DNA of 64,000 bases from an uncultured Christensenella sp. (GTDB taxonomy: Bacteria; Bacillota; Clostridia; Christensenellales; Borkfalkiaceae): assembly GCA_910578145.1 (NCBI GenBank), contig CAJTPJ010000002.1, positions 1 through 64,000 of the forward strand. The letters run 5' to 3'. The translations under genes were made by a program, and so were the position numbers. This document shows positions 1-5,703 of the stretch, one piece after another; positions within the stretch are counted from its first letter, which is position 1; each line of letters starts with the position of its first letter. The notes under the pieces were generated by a model. It ran no database searches. It was not told the origin of the DNA and worked only from the letters and a program-made list of their open reading frames with translations.

Positions 1-278
1 ATTTCGACTGCATAATTGCCGTTTTGGTTTTTCAAAGCGTCAATTTGTTGCTGTAATTCATCAATTAACTCGGCGTAGTCAACGTCGTCCGGTGTTAAGT
101 TGGAAATTTGGTTTTTAAGGCTATCGTTTTCGGTTTTTAAATTATCGATTTGCTGTTGAAGTTTTGCCAAATCTTCGGAATAGTCTTTTCCCTCGTTGCA
201 GGCGGAAGCAACGCCAACCGAGCAAACAAGGCAGGCAGTAATTAAAACGCAGGTGATAATCTTTTTAAGTTTAAGCAT
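1..278 (-). CDS. Putative coiled-coil lipoprotein (3' end outside window)
   Basis: An open frame begins at an ATG at 278 on the minus strand and leaves the window at its left edge after 92 codons. A GAGG ribosome-binding sequence sits 6 nt upstream. The product starts with a lysine-rich n-region (MLKLKK), a hydrophobic stretch and a cysteine at residue 27 in the context VASAC, which fits a lipoprotein signal peptide although the lipobox is weak. From about residue 35 it is rich in Leu, Gln, Asn and Lys in heptad-like spacing (LQQQIDNLK, then ELQQQIDALK), suggesting a coiled coil. I do not recognise a family; function is unknown. A surface-anchored protein exposed outside the membrane is the likely reading. 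Confidence 0.75.
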   Translation of the reverse strand, partial: MLKLKKIITCVLITACLVCSVGVASACNEGKDYSEDLAKLQQQIDNLKTENDSLKNQISNLTPDDVDYAELIDELQQQIDALKNQNGNYAVE

Positions 279-348
279 AGCTAACCTCATCAAAATTTAG
301 TTAATTACATTTTATTCCAATTAAACCACCAAGTCAACTTTTTAAAAA

Positions 349-583
349 CAAAAACGGCGTGCCGAAATGCGAGGCAAGGTTTATATTGGAGCGTCAAAAT
401 CATAGCAGAAAATCATAGCGGATTTTGCAAAAAAGAATACTGTAAAAGGTGAGTGGTTTGATAAATACAAAAATGCAGTGTGGCTAAAATCGCAGCTCGT
501 CTGCACGTTGCGCTTTATGCACGAAATCACATCGGGCGGTGATACGCCGGCTTGTATGTAAAGGTTTGAGAGAGGATAAGTAG
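349..583 (+). pseudogene. Decayed C-terminal remnant of an ATP-dependent DNA ligase
   Basis: One frame reads GKVYIGAS, meets a TAG at 403-405, then continues in the same frame through EWFDKYKNAVWLKSQLVCT and LRFMHEITSGG to a TAA at 559-561. Shifting frame near 549 restores RLVCKGLREDK before a TAG at 581. The order of an IGxSK-like strand, a VW-x-x-x-x-LVC-x-x-x-F-M segment, SGG and KGLREDK is that of the C-terminal OB-fold domain of ATP-dependent DNA ligases. The nucleotidyl-transferase domain is absent, so with a nonsense codon and a frameshift this is a dead fragment. The assignment rests on motif memory, not a search. It belongs to a run of degraded genes at the left edge. Confidence 0.6.
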
Positions 584-597
584 AGTTCTTTTTAATA

Positions 598-626
598 TTG
601 ACAATACAGCCGTTATTTGCTAAAAT
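598..626 (+). promoter_or_regulatory. Sigma-A type promoter of the candidate small RNA
   Basis: TTGACA at 598-603 and TAAAAT at 621-626 are separated by exactly 17 bp, so transcription should start near 632-634. No convincing coding frame follows before the terminator at 766-802. Confidence 0.8.
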
Positions 627-631
627 AAAAA

Positions 632-802
632 CTGCGAAACAAAATTACATATATAAACACCAGTGGGCATAGTTTAGGTAGAACTATACCCTTATTGTTG
701 TTTACAAATCCCGTTGGTGAATTGTAATTTTGTTGCGTAACTCAGCGATGAACGGTATATTCTGCGGTGCCGTCCTTGTATAGGGCGGCACCTTATTTTT
801 TT
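632..802 (+). ncRNA. Candidate structured small RNA of about 165-170 nt
   Basis: The segment lies between a strong promoter (598-626) and a strong intrinsic terminator (766-802) and holds no credible ORF. It can fold into a long rod. Bases 634-649 pair with 723-738 (15 of 16 pairs, one A-G mismatch). Bases 658-667 pair with 710-719 (10 pairs, two G-U). Bases 669-674 pair with 682-687 around a 7-nt loop. About 27 nt of linker then lead to the terminator hairpin. I do not recognise an established RNA family. The rod with asymmetric internal loops is only loosely reminiscent of 6S RNA, and 6S-type function is a guess. It could also be a leader of the broken araC gene, but the terminator and a second promoter at 851-879 argue for an independent transcript. 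Confidence 0.5.
766..802 (+). terminator. Intrinsic terminator of the candidate small RNA
   Basis: A 10-bp stem (766-775 with 783-792, one G-U pair) with a 7-nt loop is followed by a T-rich tract. Confidence 0.85.
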
Positions 803-850
803 ACGCCTTCAAATAGATTTGGATTATTTGGACAAAATAGTAATGTCGTA

Positions 851-879
851 TTGACGGGGTAATTCTTTATTAATAAACT
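851..879 (+). promoter_or_regulatory. Promoter of the araC-like pseudogene
   Basis: TTGACG at 851-856 and TAAACT at 874-879 are 17 bp apart. It would start transcription about 45 nt before the ATG at 929. The rest of 803-928 shows no other structure that I can support. Confidence 0.6.
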
Positions 880-928
880 AAAAATGAAAATAACTATCAA
901 GAGTTGTTTGAAACGAGGGATACAGAAT

Positions 929-1780
929 ATGGAAATAGCTTTACAAATGGACTTTATGGAAGATAAGAATTTAAAACTGAATATCGAAAAAGTAGGACAG
1001 GAATTCTGTAATCCCCAGAAAAAAGCAACAAATTGTCTGCGACCTTGTTACGCATTGCATTTTGTATTATTCGGCAAAGGGTCGCTTATCGACGGAAACG
1101 GCAAAAGATACGAATTGGGAAAAAACGACGCGTTTCTTTTATATAAAGATGAGAAGTACAGTTATTTCCCCAATGAGCAGGACCCTTGGTTCTATATTTG
1201 GGTGGGGTTCAGTGGCGCGGGAATAGATGAGTTTGTGTCCCTTTGCGGTTTTGAAAAGGATAATATAAAAAAACACATAGTCGATTTTAACGATTACGTA
1301 ACGCTTATGCGCAATATGTATGACTGTTTCGATGCGAGCGAAGTGCAGTCGCTCAGATGTACGGCGTATTTACTGCTTATTTTTGGGGAATTTATCGAGC
1401 GCGAGATTGCCGCTTAAACGCCGCAACGAGATATCAGGCAAAAAAAACAACTTAGAAATATCCTCGTTTACATTAACAATAACCATATGGCACCGTCTTT
1501 AACGACAGAGGCGATTGCGCAGTTGCACGGTATGTCGGTGCGCTCTTTAAACAGATTGTTTTTAGAAGTGCTAAATATGACTCCGATTGAATATCTGAAC
1601 GCTTACCGCGTTTCAGTGGCGTGCGAGGGAATCCAATTATGGAATCCGAGTATGGTTGAGGTCGCAAAATGGGCGGGATTTGAAGACGAGGCTTATTTTT
1701 CACGGGTGTTTAAAAATATAAAGGGTATGTCGCCGCAGGAGTATAAAAAGAAAGGAATTAAAGGCGACGCTTGGATATGA
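929..1780 (+). pseudogene. AraC-family transcriptional regulator interrupted by an in-frame stop
   Basis: The ATG at 929 has a GAGG motif about 10 nt upstream; an in-frame ATG at 884 lacks one. The first part, to a TAA at 1415-1417, is an AraC-type sensing domain with cupin-like strands (FGKGSLIDGNGKRYELGKND, then WFYIWVGFSG). The same frame then continues past the stop with a typical two-helix-turn-helix DNA-binding domain: LTTEAIAQLHGMSVRSLNRLF, then a second module ending GFEDEAYFSRVFKNIKGMSP. Total length without the stop (about 283 codons) is normal for the family. A single nonsense codon in the linker therefore separates sensor from DNA-binding domain. Proteins of this type usually control sugar genes, and a mutarotase remnant follows directly. 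An ATG at 1487 could in theory restart the DNA-binding half. Confidence 0.8.
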
Positions 1781-2060
1781 CCATAATTATATTCTTAGCG
1801 GTGAACTCGCCGCTCACGTCGAAAGCGAAGTTACGGGTATAAAAATGGACGTACACACGGATATGCCTTGTTTACAATTCTATTCGGGTGGGCAACTTAA
1901 CGGCGTTAAAGGCAAGAGTGGCATTTACAACCAATATGCTGGTTTTTGTTTAGAACCGCAATTTTGTCCTAATGCTGTAAATATGCAAGGCTTTGAAAAG
2001 CCTACATTAAAAGCGAGCAAAATTAAAAAGTATTATATACGATATAAAATAGGTAATTGA
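1776..2060 (+). pseudogene. galM: C-terminal fragment of galactose mutarotase (aldose 1-epimerase)
   Basis: In the frame ending with TGA at 2058-2060 the sequence reads DHNYILSGELAAHV, then MDVHTDMPCLQFYSG, then YAGFCLEPQFCPNAVN and a tail ending in YKIGN. These are the closing strands of aldose 1-epimerases, including the glutamate of the CLEPQ segment that acts as general base in the family. The N-terminal two thirds are missing. The fragment starts within the last codons of the araC pseudogene, as if a deletion had joined the two. It has no start or ribosome-binding site of its own and is very probably inactive. With the regulator it marks a former sugar-utilisation locus. Confidence 0.75.
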
Positions 2061-2172
2061 TTAGCTTTTTGAATTTTTAGACGAATATTACGGCGATTTG
2101 TATTACGGGCGACAACATAAAATTTCAACCGATTTTGCACCGATAAAATTATTAAAACATTGCAGAAAATAC

Positions 2173-2201
2173 AAAAAACCGTCATTTCTGACGGTTTTTT
2201 T
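2173..2201. terminator. Bidirectional intrinsic terminator
   Basis: A 12-bp A/T-flanked stem (2173-2184 with 2189-2200, core ACCGTC/GACGGT) has T-runs on both strands. It sits directly beyond the tRNA-Arg 3' end on the minus strand and downstream of the mutarotase remnant on the plus strand. Confidence 0.85.
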
Positions 2202-2275
2202 GGTACTCCCGGCGGGAATCGAACCCACAACGGCCCCTTAGGAGGGGGCTGTTATATCCATTTAACTACGGAAGC
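2201..2275 (-). tRNA. tRNA-Arg, anticodon CCU
   Basis: On the minus strand the 5' acceptor strand GCTTCCG pairs with CGGGAGT through all seven positions (two wobble pairs). The anticodon stem GCCCC/GGGGC encloses the loop CTCCTAA, giving anticodon CCT. The T arm carries the TTCGATT loop on a five-pair stem. A CCA end is encoded at 2201-2203. It decodes AGG arginine codons. No promoter is visible between it and rpsT, so it is probably co-transcribed with rpsT. Confidence 0.93.
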
Positions 2276-2295
2276 AATTTAAAAACAAAAAATTA

Positions 2296-2318
2296 AAGCG
2301 AGCGAATAACGCCCGCTT
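2296..2318. terminator. Terminator-like hairpin after rpsT
   Basis: A 9-bp stem (2296-2304 with 2310-2318, one G-T pair) has T-rich flanks on both strands. On the minus strand it lies between the rpsT stop and tRNA-Arg, only about 20 nt before the tRNA, so it must be leaky or act as a processing hairpin if the tRNA depends on the rpsT promoter. Confidence 0.65.
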
Positions 2319-2330
2319 ATTTTTTCGTGC

Positions 2331-2594
2331 TTACGCCATTGCGTTGAGCTTCTTCGCAAGACCGGATTTTTTGTTAGCAGCGGTGTTCTTTTTAAGAACG
2401 CCTTTTGATACCGCGCAATCAATGGTAGAGCAAGTGGTAGGGAACAATTCCTTTGCCGCTTTTTTGTCGCCGCTTTCAACCAACGCGAGGAACTTTTTAA
2501 TTTCGGTTTTAACTTCCGATTTAATAGCCTTGTTTCTTGCGGTTTTTTTAGCGGTTACAAGTACTCTTTTCTTTGCAGATTTTATATTAGGCAT
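2331..2594 (-). CDS. rpsT: 30S ribosomal protein S20
   Basis: The 87-residue, very lysine- and alanine-rich protein begins MPNIKSAKKRVLVTAKKTAR and ends in the KKNTAANKKSGLAKKLN tail typical of bacterial S20. S20 binds 16S rRNA early in small-subunit assembly. The ATG has a strong AAAGGAG Shine-Dalgarno sequence 6 nt upstream and a promoter at 2639-2667 on the same strand. S20 genes are often isolated single-gene units, as here; tRNA-Arg lies downstream. Length and composition are normal. The internal cysteines (TTCSTIDCAV) are slightly unusual for S20 but do not disturb the fold. Confidence 0.96.
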   Translation of the reverse strand: MPNIKSAKKRVLVTAKKTARNKAIKSEVKTEIKKFLALVESGDKKAAKELFPTTCSTIDCAVSKGVLKKNTAANKKSGLAKKLNAMA

Positions 2595-2638
2595 TTCCTA
2601 TCTCCTTTGGATACTGAATTAACTTTAATTTCTAAGTA

Positions 2639-2667
2639 ATTTTATCATAAAAAATACGGCTTGTAAA
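2639..2667 (-). promoter_or_regulatory. rpsT promoter
   Basis: On the minus strand TTTACA (2662-2667) and TAAAAT (2639-2644) are 17 bp apart, upstream of rpsT. Confidence 0.75.
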
Positions 2668-2735
2668 CTGTTTTTAAACGGCTTTTTACAAATTTTTTAA
2701 TATATTTCAACAATTCAAAATATTTATATATAGTA

Positions 2736-3482
2736 ATGGATTTAACGCGTACTTTGGGTCCCGTTTGCTTTTTTGACAGCGGTACGGGCGGACTTAATTT
2801 AACTTATGAATGCCGCAAACGCTTGCCCGATATGAAATTTATTTATTTTGCGGACAACTATAACGTGCCGTACGGAAGTATGCCCGACGCAAAAATTTTA
2901 AACGCGGTAGAAAAAGTATTTTTAAAAATTCAGGAATACGAGCCGTCCGCCGCCGTAATAGCGTGCAATACCGTAACTGCCAAATGCGCAACATACTTGC
3001 GTAAAAAATTTTCTTTTCCTATTATAGGAATCCAGCCGGCGGTAAAGCCTGCAGCGCAATGCGGCGCAAGGTGCGTAGTGCTTGCAACACCCGTAACTGC
3101 CGCAAGCGCCGAAGTTAATGATTTGGTGCAGAATTACGGCAACAACCGCACGCAGGTGGTCGCCTGTCCCGATTTGGCGGCGTATATCGAGCGGAATATC
3201 TTTTGTCTTGACGATAGTCGTATAATTGAGTTATTGCCAAAAATAAAGGCGGATAGTATAGTGCTTGGCTGCACTCACTATATTTTTATAGAAGAACAAG
3301 TAAAAAACTACTATAACTGTCCCGTTTTCGACGGTATTTCTGGCACTGCCGCGCGGCTTTGCAGCGTATTAGGGAAAACCGACCACCAAAATGACAATCA
3401 CTGTGATTTTTTGAATAATATCGCCTTTATCGGTGGCGACGAGGTTAAAAACCGACGGGTTTTCGAGCTTTTGTGTTCCTAA
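2736..3482 (+). CDS. murI: Glutamate racemase
   Basis: The enzyme converts L- to D-glutamate for peptidoglycan, in the cytoplasm. The 248-residue protein has the N-terminal FFDSGTGG motif, the first catalytic cysteine in VIACNTVTA (about residue 73), and the second in VLGCTHY (about residue 178), so both halves of the two-cysteine mechanism are present. The length fits the family. No Shine-Dalgarno sequence precedes the ATG; a TATATA/TATAGT-type -10 lies within a few bases of it, so the message may be leaderless. It is divergent from rpsT and just upstream of the division cluster, whose D-Glu-adding enzyme MurD depends on its product. Confidence 0.93.
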   Translation: MDLTRTLGPVCFFDSGTGGLNLTYECRKRLPDMKFIYFADNYNVPYGSMPDAKILNAVEKVFLKIQEYEPSAAVIACNTVTAKCATYLRKKFSFPIIGIQPAVKPAAQCGARCVVLATPVTAASAEVNDLVQNYGNNRTQVVACPDLAAYIERNIFCLDDSRIIELLPKIKADSIVLGCTHYIFIEEQVKNYYNCPVFDGISGTAARLCSVLGKTDHQNDNHCDFLNNIAFIGGDEVKNRRVFELLCS

Positions 3483-3507
3483 AACGGAATATTGTCGGGG
3501 AAATAAT

Positions 3508-3562
3508 TCCCACAAAATCCCAAAAAATTCCTTAAAAAGGGTTGACAATGGTTGTTTAGGGT
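3508..3562. promoter_or_regulatory. Candidate MraZ operator: six 5-nt boxes on an exact 10-nt period
   Basis: TCCCA at 3508 and 3518 and TTCCT at 3528 face one way. AGGGT at 3538, ATGGT at 3548 and AGGGT at 3558 face the other. Each is separated from the next by 5 nt. MraZ proteins are known to bind TGGGN-type repeats spaced by 5 nt upstream of their own gene. The right-hand three boxes overlap the mraZ promoter, fitting autorepression. Confidence 0.65.
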
Positions 3563-3570
3563 GGTATAGT
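3542..3570 (+). promoter_or_regulatory. Promoter of the division/cell-wall cluster (Pmra)
   Basis: TTGACA at 3542-3547 and TATAGT at 3565-3570 are 17 bp apart, giving a start near 3577, about 25 nt before the mraZ ATG. Confidence 0.85.
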
Positions 3571-3600
3571 GTATATATCAACCTACAAAAGGCAGTATTT

Positions 3601-4029
3601 ATGTTTTATCTTACGGGTGAATACAATCACCAAATGGACACAAAAAACAGAATACGTATTCCCAACAAGCTGAAAGGCGAGGAAAGGGGGCTCTATTTTT
3701 CAAAGGGCACTAATAACTGTCTTTTCGTATACTACGAAGCGGAGTTTAAGGCGCTTATCCAAAAACTTGAAGAAAATATAAAGATGAGTGACAGCGACGG
3801 GCAAATGGCTTTAAGGGTGTTTGCAAAATCGTTTACCTGGGTTGAGGGCGACGCGCAGGGCAGAATGATTCTTCCCTCCAAATTAAAAGAATACGCTAAA
3901 ATAGATAAAGATATAGTGATATGCGGCGCAGGTTCACACGTGGAAATATGGGCTAAAGAAGTTCACGACAAGTACTTCGCTGAAGAGGACGACAACTTCG
4001 ACGACCTTTTCAAAAAGCTGGGTATTTAA
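3601..4029 (+). CDS. mraZ: Transcriptional regulator MraZ
   Basis: MraZ is a DNA-binding ring-forming regulator of the division and cell-wall operon and is also reported to interact with RsmH. The ATG at 3601 gives a 142-residue protein beginning MFYLTGEYNHQMDTKNRIRI, the standard first AbrB-like half. The second half contains the repeated signature (EGDAQGRMILPSKLKEYA). An open frame extends upstream to 3433 but overlaps murI and the promoter, so 3601 is preferred. It is first in the cluster, as usual, and its probable operator lies at 3508-3562. The C-terminus is acidic (AEEDDNFDDLF). The rsmH start follows after 1 nt. Confidence 0.95.
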   Translation: MFYLTGEYNHQMDTKNRIRIPNKLKGEERGLYFSKGTNNCLFVYYEAEFKALIQKLEENIKMSDSDGQMALRVFAKSFTWVEGDAQGRMILPSKLKEYAKIDKDIVICGAGSHVEIWAKEVHDKYFAEEDDNFDDLFKKLGI

Positions 4030-4030
4030 T

Positions 4031-4969
4031 ATGGATTTTGCGCATATCCCCGTAATGTTTGAAGAGTGTTTGCAAGGGCTTAACCTTAAAGACGGCGGAA
4101 TTTATTTCGACGGAACGATAGGCGGTGCGGGGCACTCGTACGGGATTTTAAAGCGTACTTCGCCGAGCGGACGGCTTATCGCCACAGACCTTGACGACGA
4201 CGCGATAGCGGCGGCAAGCAAGAGGCTTGATGAGTTTGACGGAAGATTTAAAATTTACAAATCCGATTACAAGCAATTTGAAAACGTGTTTTCAGCCGCG
4301 GAAATTGATTTAATAGACGGTGCAATCCTCGATTTCGGGGTTTCAAGCTGGCAGCTTGACAACAAAGACAGAGGATTTTCTTATATGAAGCAGGACGCGC
4401 CTTTGGATATGCGAATGGACGCGAAGCAACTGCTTACGGCGGAAAAGATTATAAACGAATATCCCCAAAGCGAAATTGCAAAAATTTTAAAAGTTTACGG
4501 GGAAGAAAAATTTGCATCCAATATTGCCGCAAATATAGTTAGAGCCCGCGAAAAAGGCGCTATAACTACCTGCGGCGAGCTTGTAAATATAATAGAAAAC
4601 AGTATACCCAAAAAATTTCAACAAAACGGACCCGCGGCGAGAAAGAGTTTTCAGGCGATAAGAATTGCCGTAAACGGCGAACTCAACGGGCTTTACGATT
4701 GCGTCGTTAACCTTACCCGAAGGTTGAAAAAGGGCGGAAGGATTGTAATTTTAACTTTCCATTCGCTTGAGGACAGAATCGTCAAAGAGGCGTTTAAGTT
4801 TCTTGAAAAGGACTGCATATGCGACAAAAATTTACCCGTGTGCGTATGCGGAAAAAAGAAAGAAATTGAAATTATCACTAAAAAGCCTATAGTTGCAAGC
4901 GACGATGAGATGAAAAAAAATACGCGTTCAAAGTGCGCTAAACTGAGAATAGCAGAAAAAATTATCTGA
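4031..4969 (+). CDS. rsmH: 16S rRNA (cytosine1402-N4)-methyltransferase
   Basis: RsmH (MraW) methylates N4 of C1402 in the decoding centre of 16S rRNA using S-adenosylmethionine. The 312-residue protein opens with AHIPVMFEECLQGL, has the SAM-binding YFDGTIGGAGHS loop, and the family-specific segments ILDFGVSSWQLD, DRGFSYMKQDAPLDMRMD and ILTFHSLEDRIVK. The C-terminal part carries several cysteines (CICDKNLPVCVCGKKK), a common family feature. It follows mraZ almost without a gap, the nearly universal order, and should be translationally linked to it. Confidence 0.96.
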   Translation: MDFAHIPVMFEECLQGLNLKDGGIYFDGTIGGAGHSYGILKRTSPSGRLIATDLDDDAIAAASKRLDEFDGRFKIYKSDYKQFENVFSAAEIDLIDGAILDFGVSSWQLDNKDRGFSYMKQDAPLDMRMDAKQLLTAEKIINEYPQSEIAKILKVYGEEKFASNIAANIVRAREKGAITTCGELVNIIENSIPKKFQQNGPAARKSFQAIRIAVNGELNGLYDCVVNLTRRLKKGGRIVILTFHSLEDRIVKEAFKFLEKDCICDKNLPVCVCGKKKEIEIITKKPIVASDDEMKKNTRSKCAKLRIAEKII

Positions 4970-4992
4970 TTTTGTGCGATAAGGAGAAAATT

Positions 4993-5697
4993 ATGGCAGT
5001 CGCAATTTTAGAAAGAAATGCAGATACTTTGCAGACCGAAAACTTACGCAAGACACAATTAAATAATTCCTATTCCGCGGTTATGACTGCGGACGAGCAG
5101 CATAATTCGCAGATTAGCGAGGTATATCAAAGACTTATCAACCCCAACGCTAAAATTGACGATATTCTTGGCCGTGCGCCCGTAGAAGAAGTTCAGAAGC
5201 CGAGGGATATATTTGCCGACAGACCTTATCTGGTTGAAAACGCAAGGGCAGACGCGGAAATATTTCGTGCGGACAGCCGCGTCAACCGCAGGGTTGTAGA
5301 TATTCAGCCACAGGTTGTTGCAGAATTGGAAAGCGAGGAGGAGAACGAGGATTTACGTCCCACCCAAACCACTATCCAATACAAAACTACGGGAGTTCAA
5401 AAGACTTTTGAAGAGGGTAAAATAGAAAACGCGGGCGAGGAAAAACGCGCGGGTTTGTCTAAAAAAGAAAAAATTGTAATAGGCGCGGTTATCGGCGTTA
5501 TAGTTGCAATGTTCGTTTTAATAATCGTCAACTCGGCTATTCTTTCGGGAATAACCGCTGACGTAAGCTCTCTTCAAGCGTCTTTAACTACTGTTAAGGC
5601 GTCGTACGCGGGCATAAGCGACGAGGTTAATTCTTTCGTTCAAAACGCCGTGAAAAACGCCGAAGAATTTGCAATTTTCTTAGGACTTGTAAAATAG
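4993..5697 (+). CDS. Membrane protein in the ftsL position (FtsL analogue?)
   Basis: The ATG at 4993 has a clear AAGGAG Shine-Dalgarno sequence 6 nt upstream; an in-frame ATG at 4972 does not. The 234-residue product has a charged cytoplasmic region of about 155 residues, one membrane segment at about 160-183 (IVIGAVIGVIVAMFVLIIVN), and a short external tail of about 50 residues that looks helical (DVSSLQASLTTVKASY). Between rsmH and the PBP gene one expects FtsL, a small bitopic divisome protein with a short cytoplasmic tail and an extracellular coiled coil. Topology and position fit, but the very long N-terminal domain does not, and I see no sequence motif to confirm it. Assignment is by synteny only. 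Confidence 0.6.
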   Translation: MAVAILERNADTLQTENLRKTQLNNSYSAVMTADEQHNSQISEVYQRLINPNAKIDDILGRAPVEEVQKPRDIFADRPYLVENARADAEIFRADSRVNRRVVDIQPQVVAELESEEENEDLRPTQTTIQYKTTGVQKTFEEGKIENAGEEKRAGLSKKEKIVIGAVIGVIVAMFVLIIVNSAILSGITADVSSLQASLTTVKASYAGISDEVNSFVQNAVKNAEEFAIFLGLVK

Positions 5698-5703
5698 CGT
5701 AAA

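Noticed and set aside
403..405. TAG read as a sense codon (stop-codon reassignment) in the ligase remnant
   Set aside because: TAG ends several intact genes here, for example mutL and the class A PBP, and the remnant also carries a frameshift.
655..802. Possible T-box or other aminoacyl-tRNA-sensing leader, because of the GGTGCCGTCC...GGGCGGCACC terminator
   Set aside because: There is no T-box TGGNACC sequence or specifier stem, and the following gene is an araC pseudogene, not an amino-acid gene.
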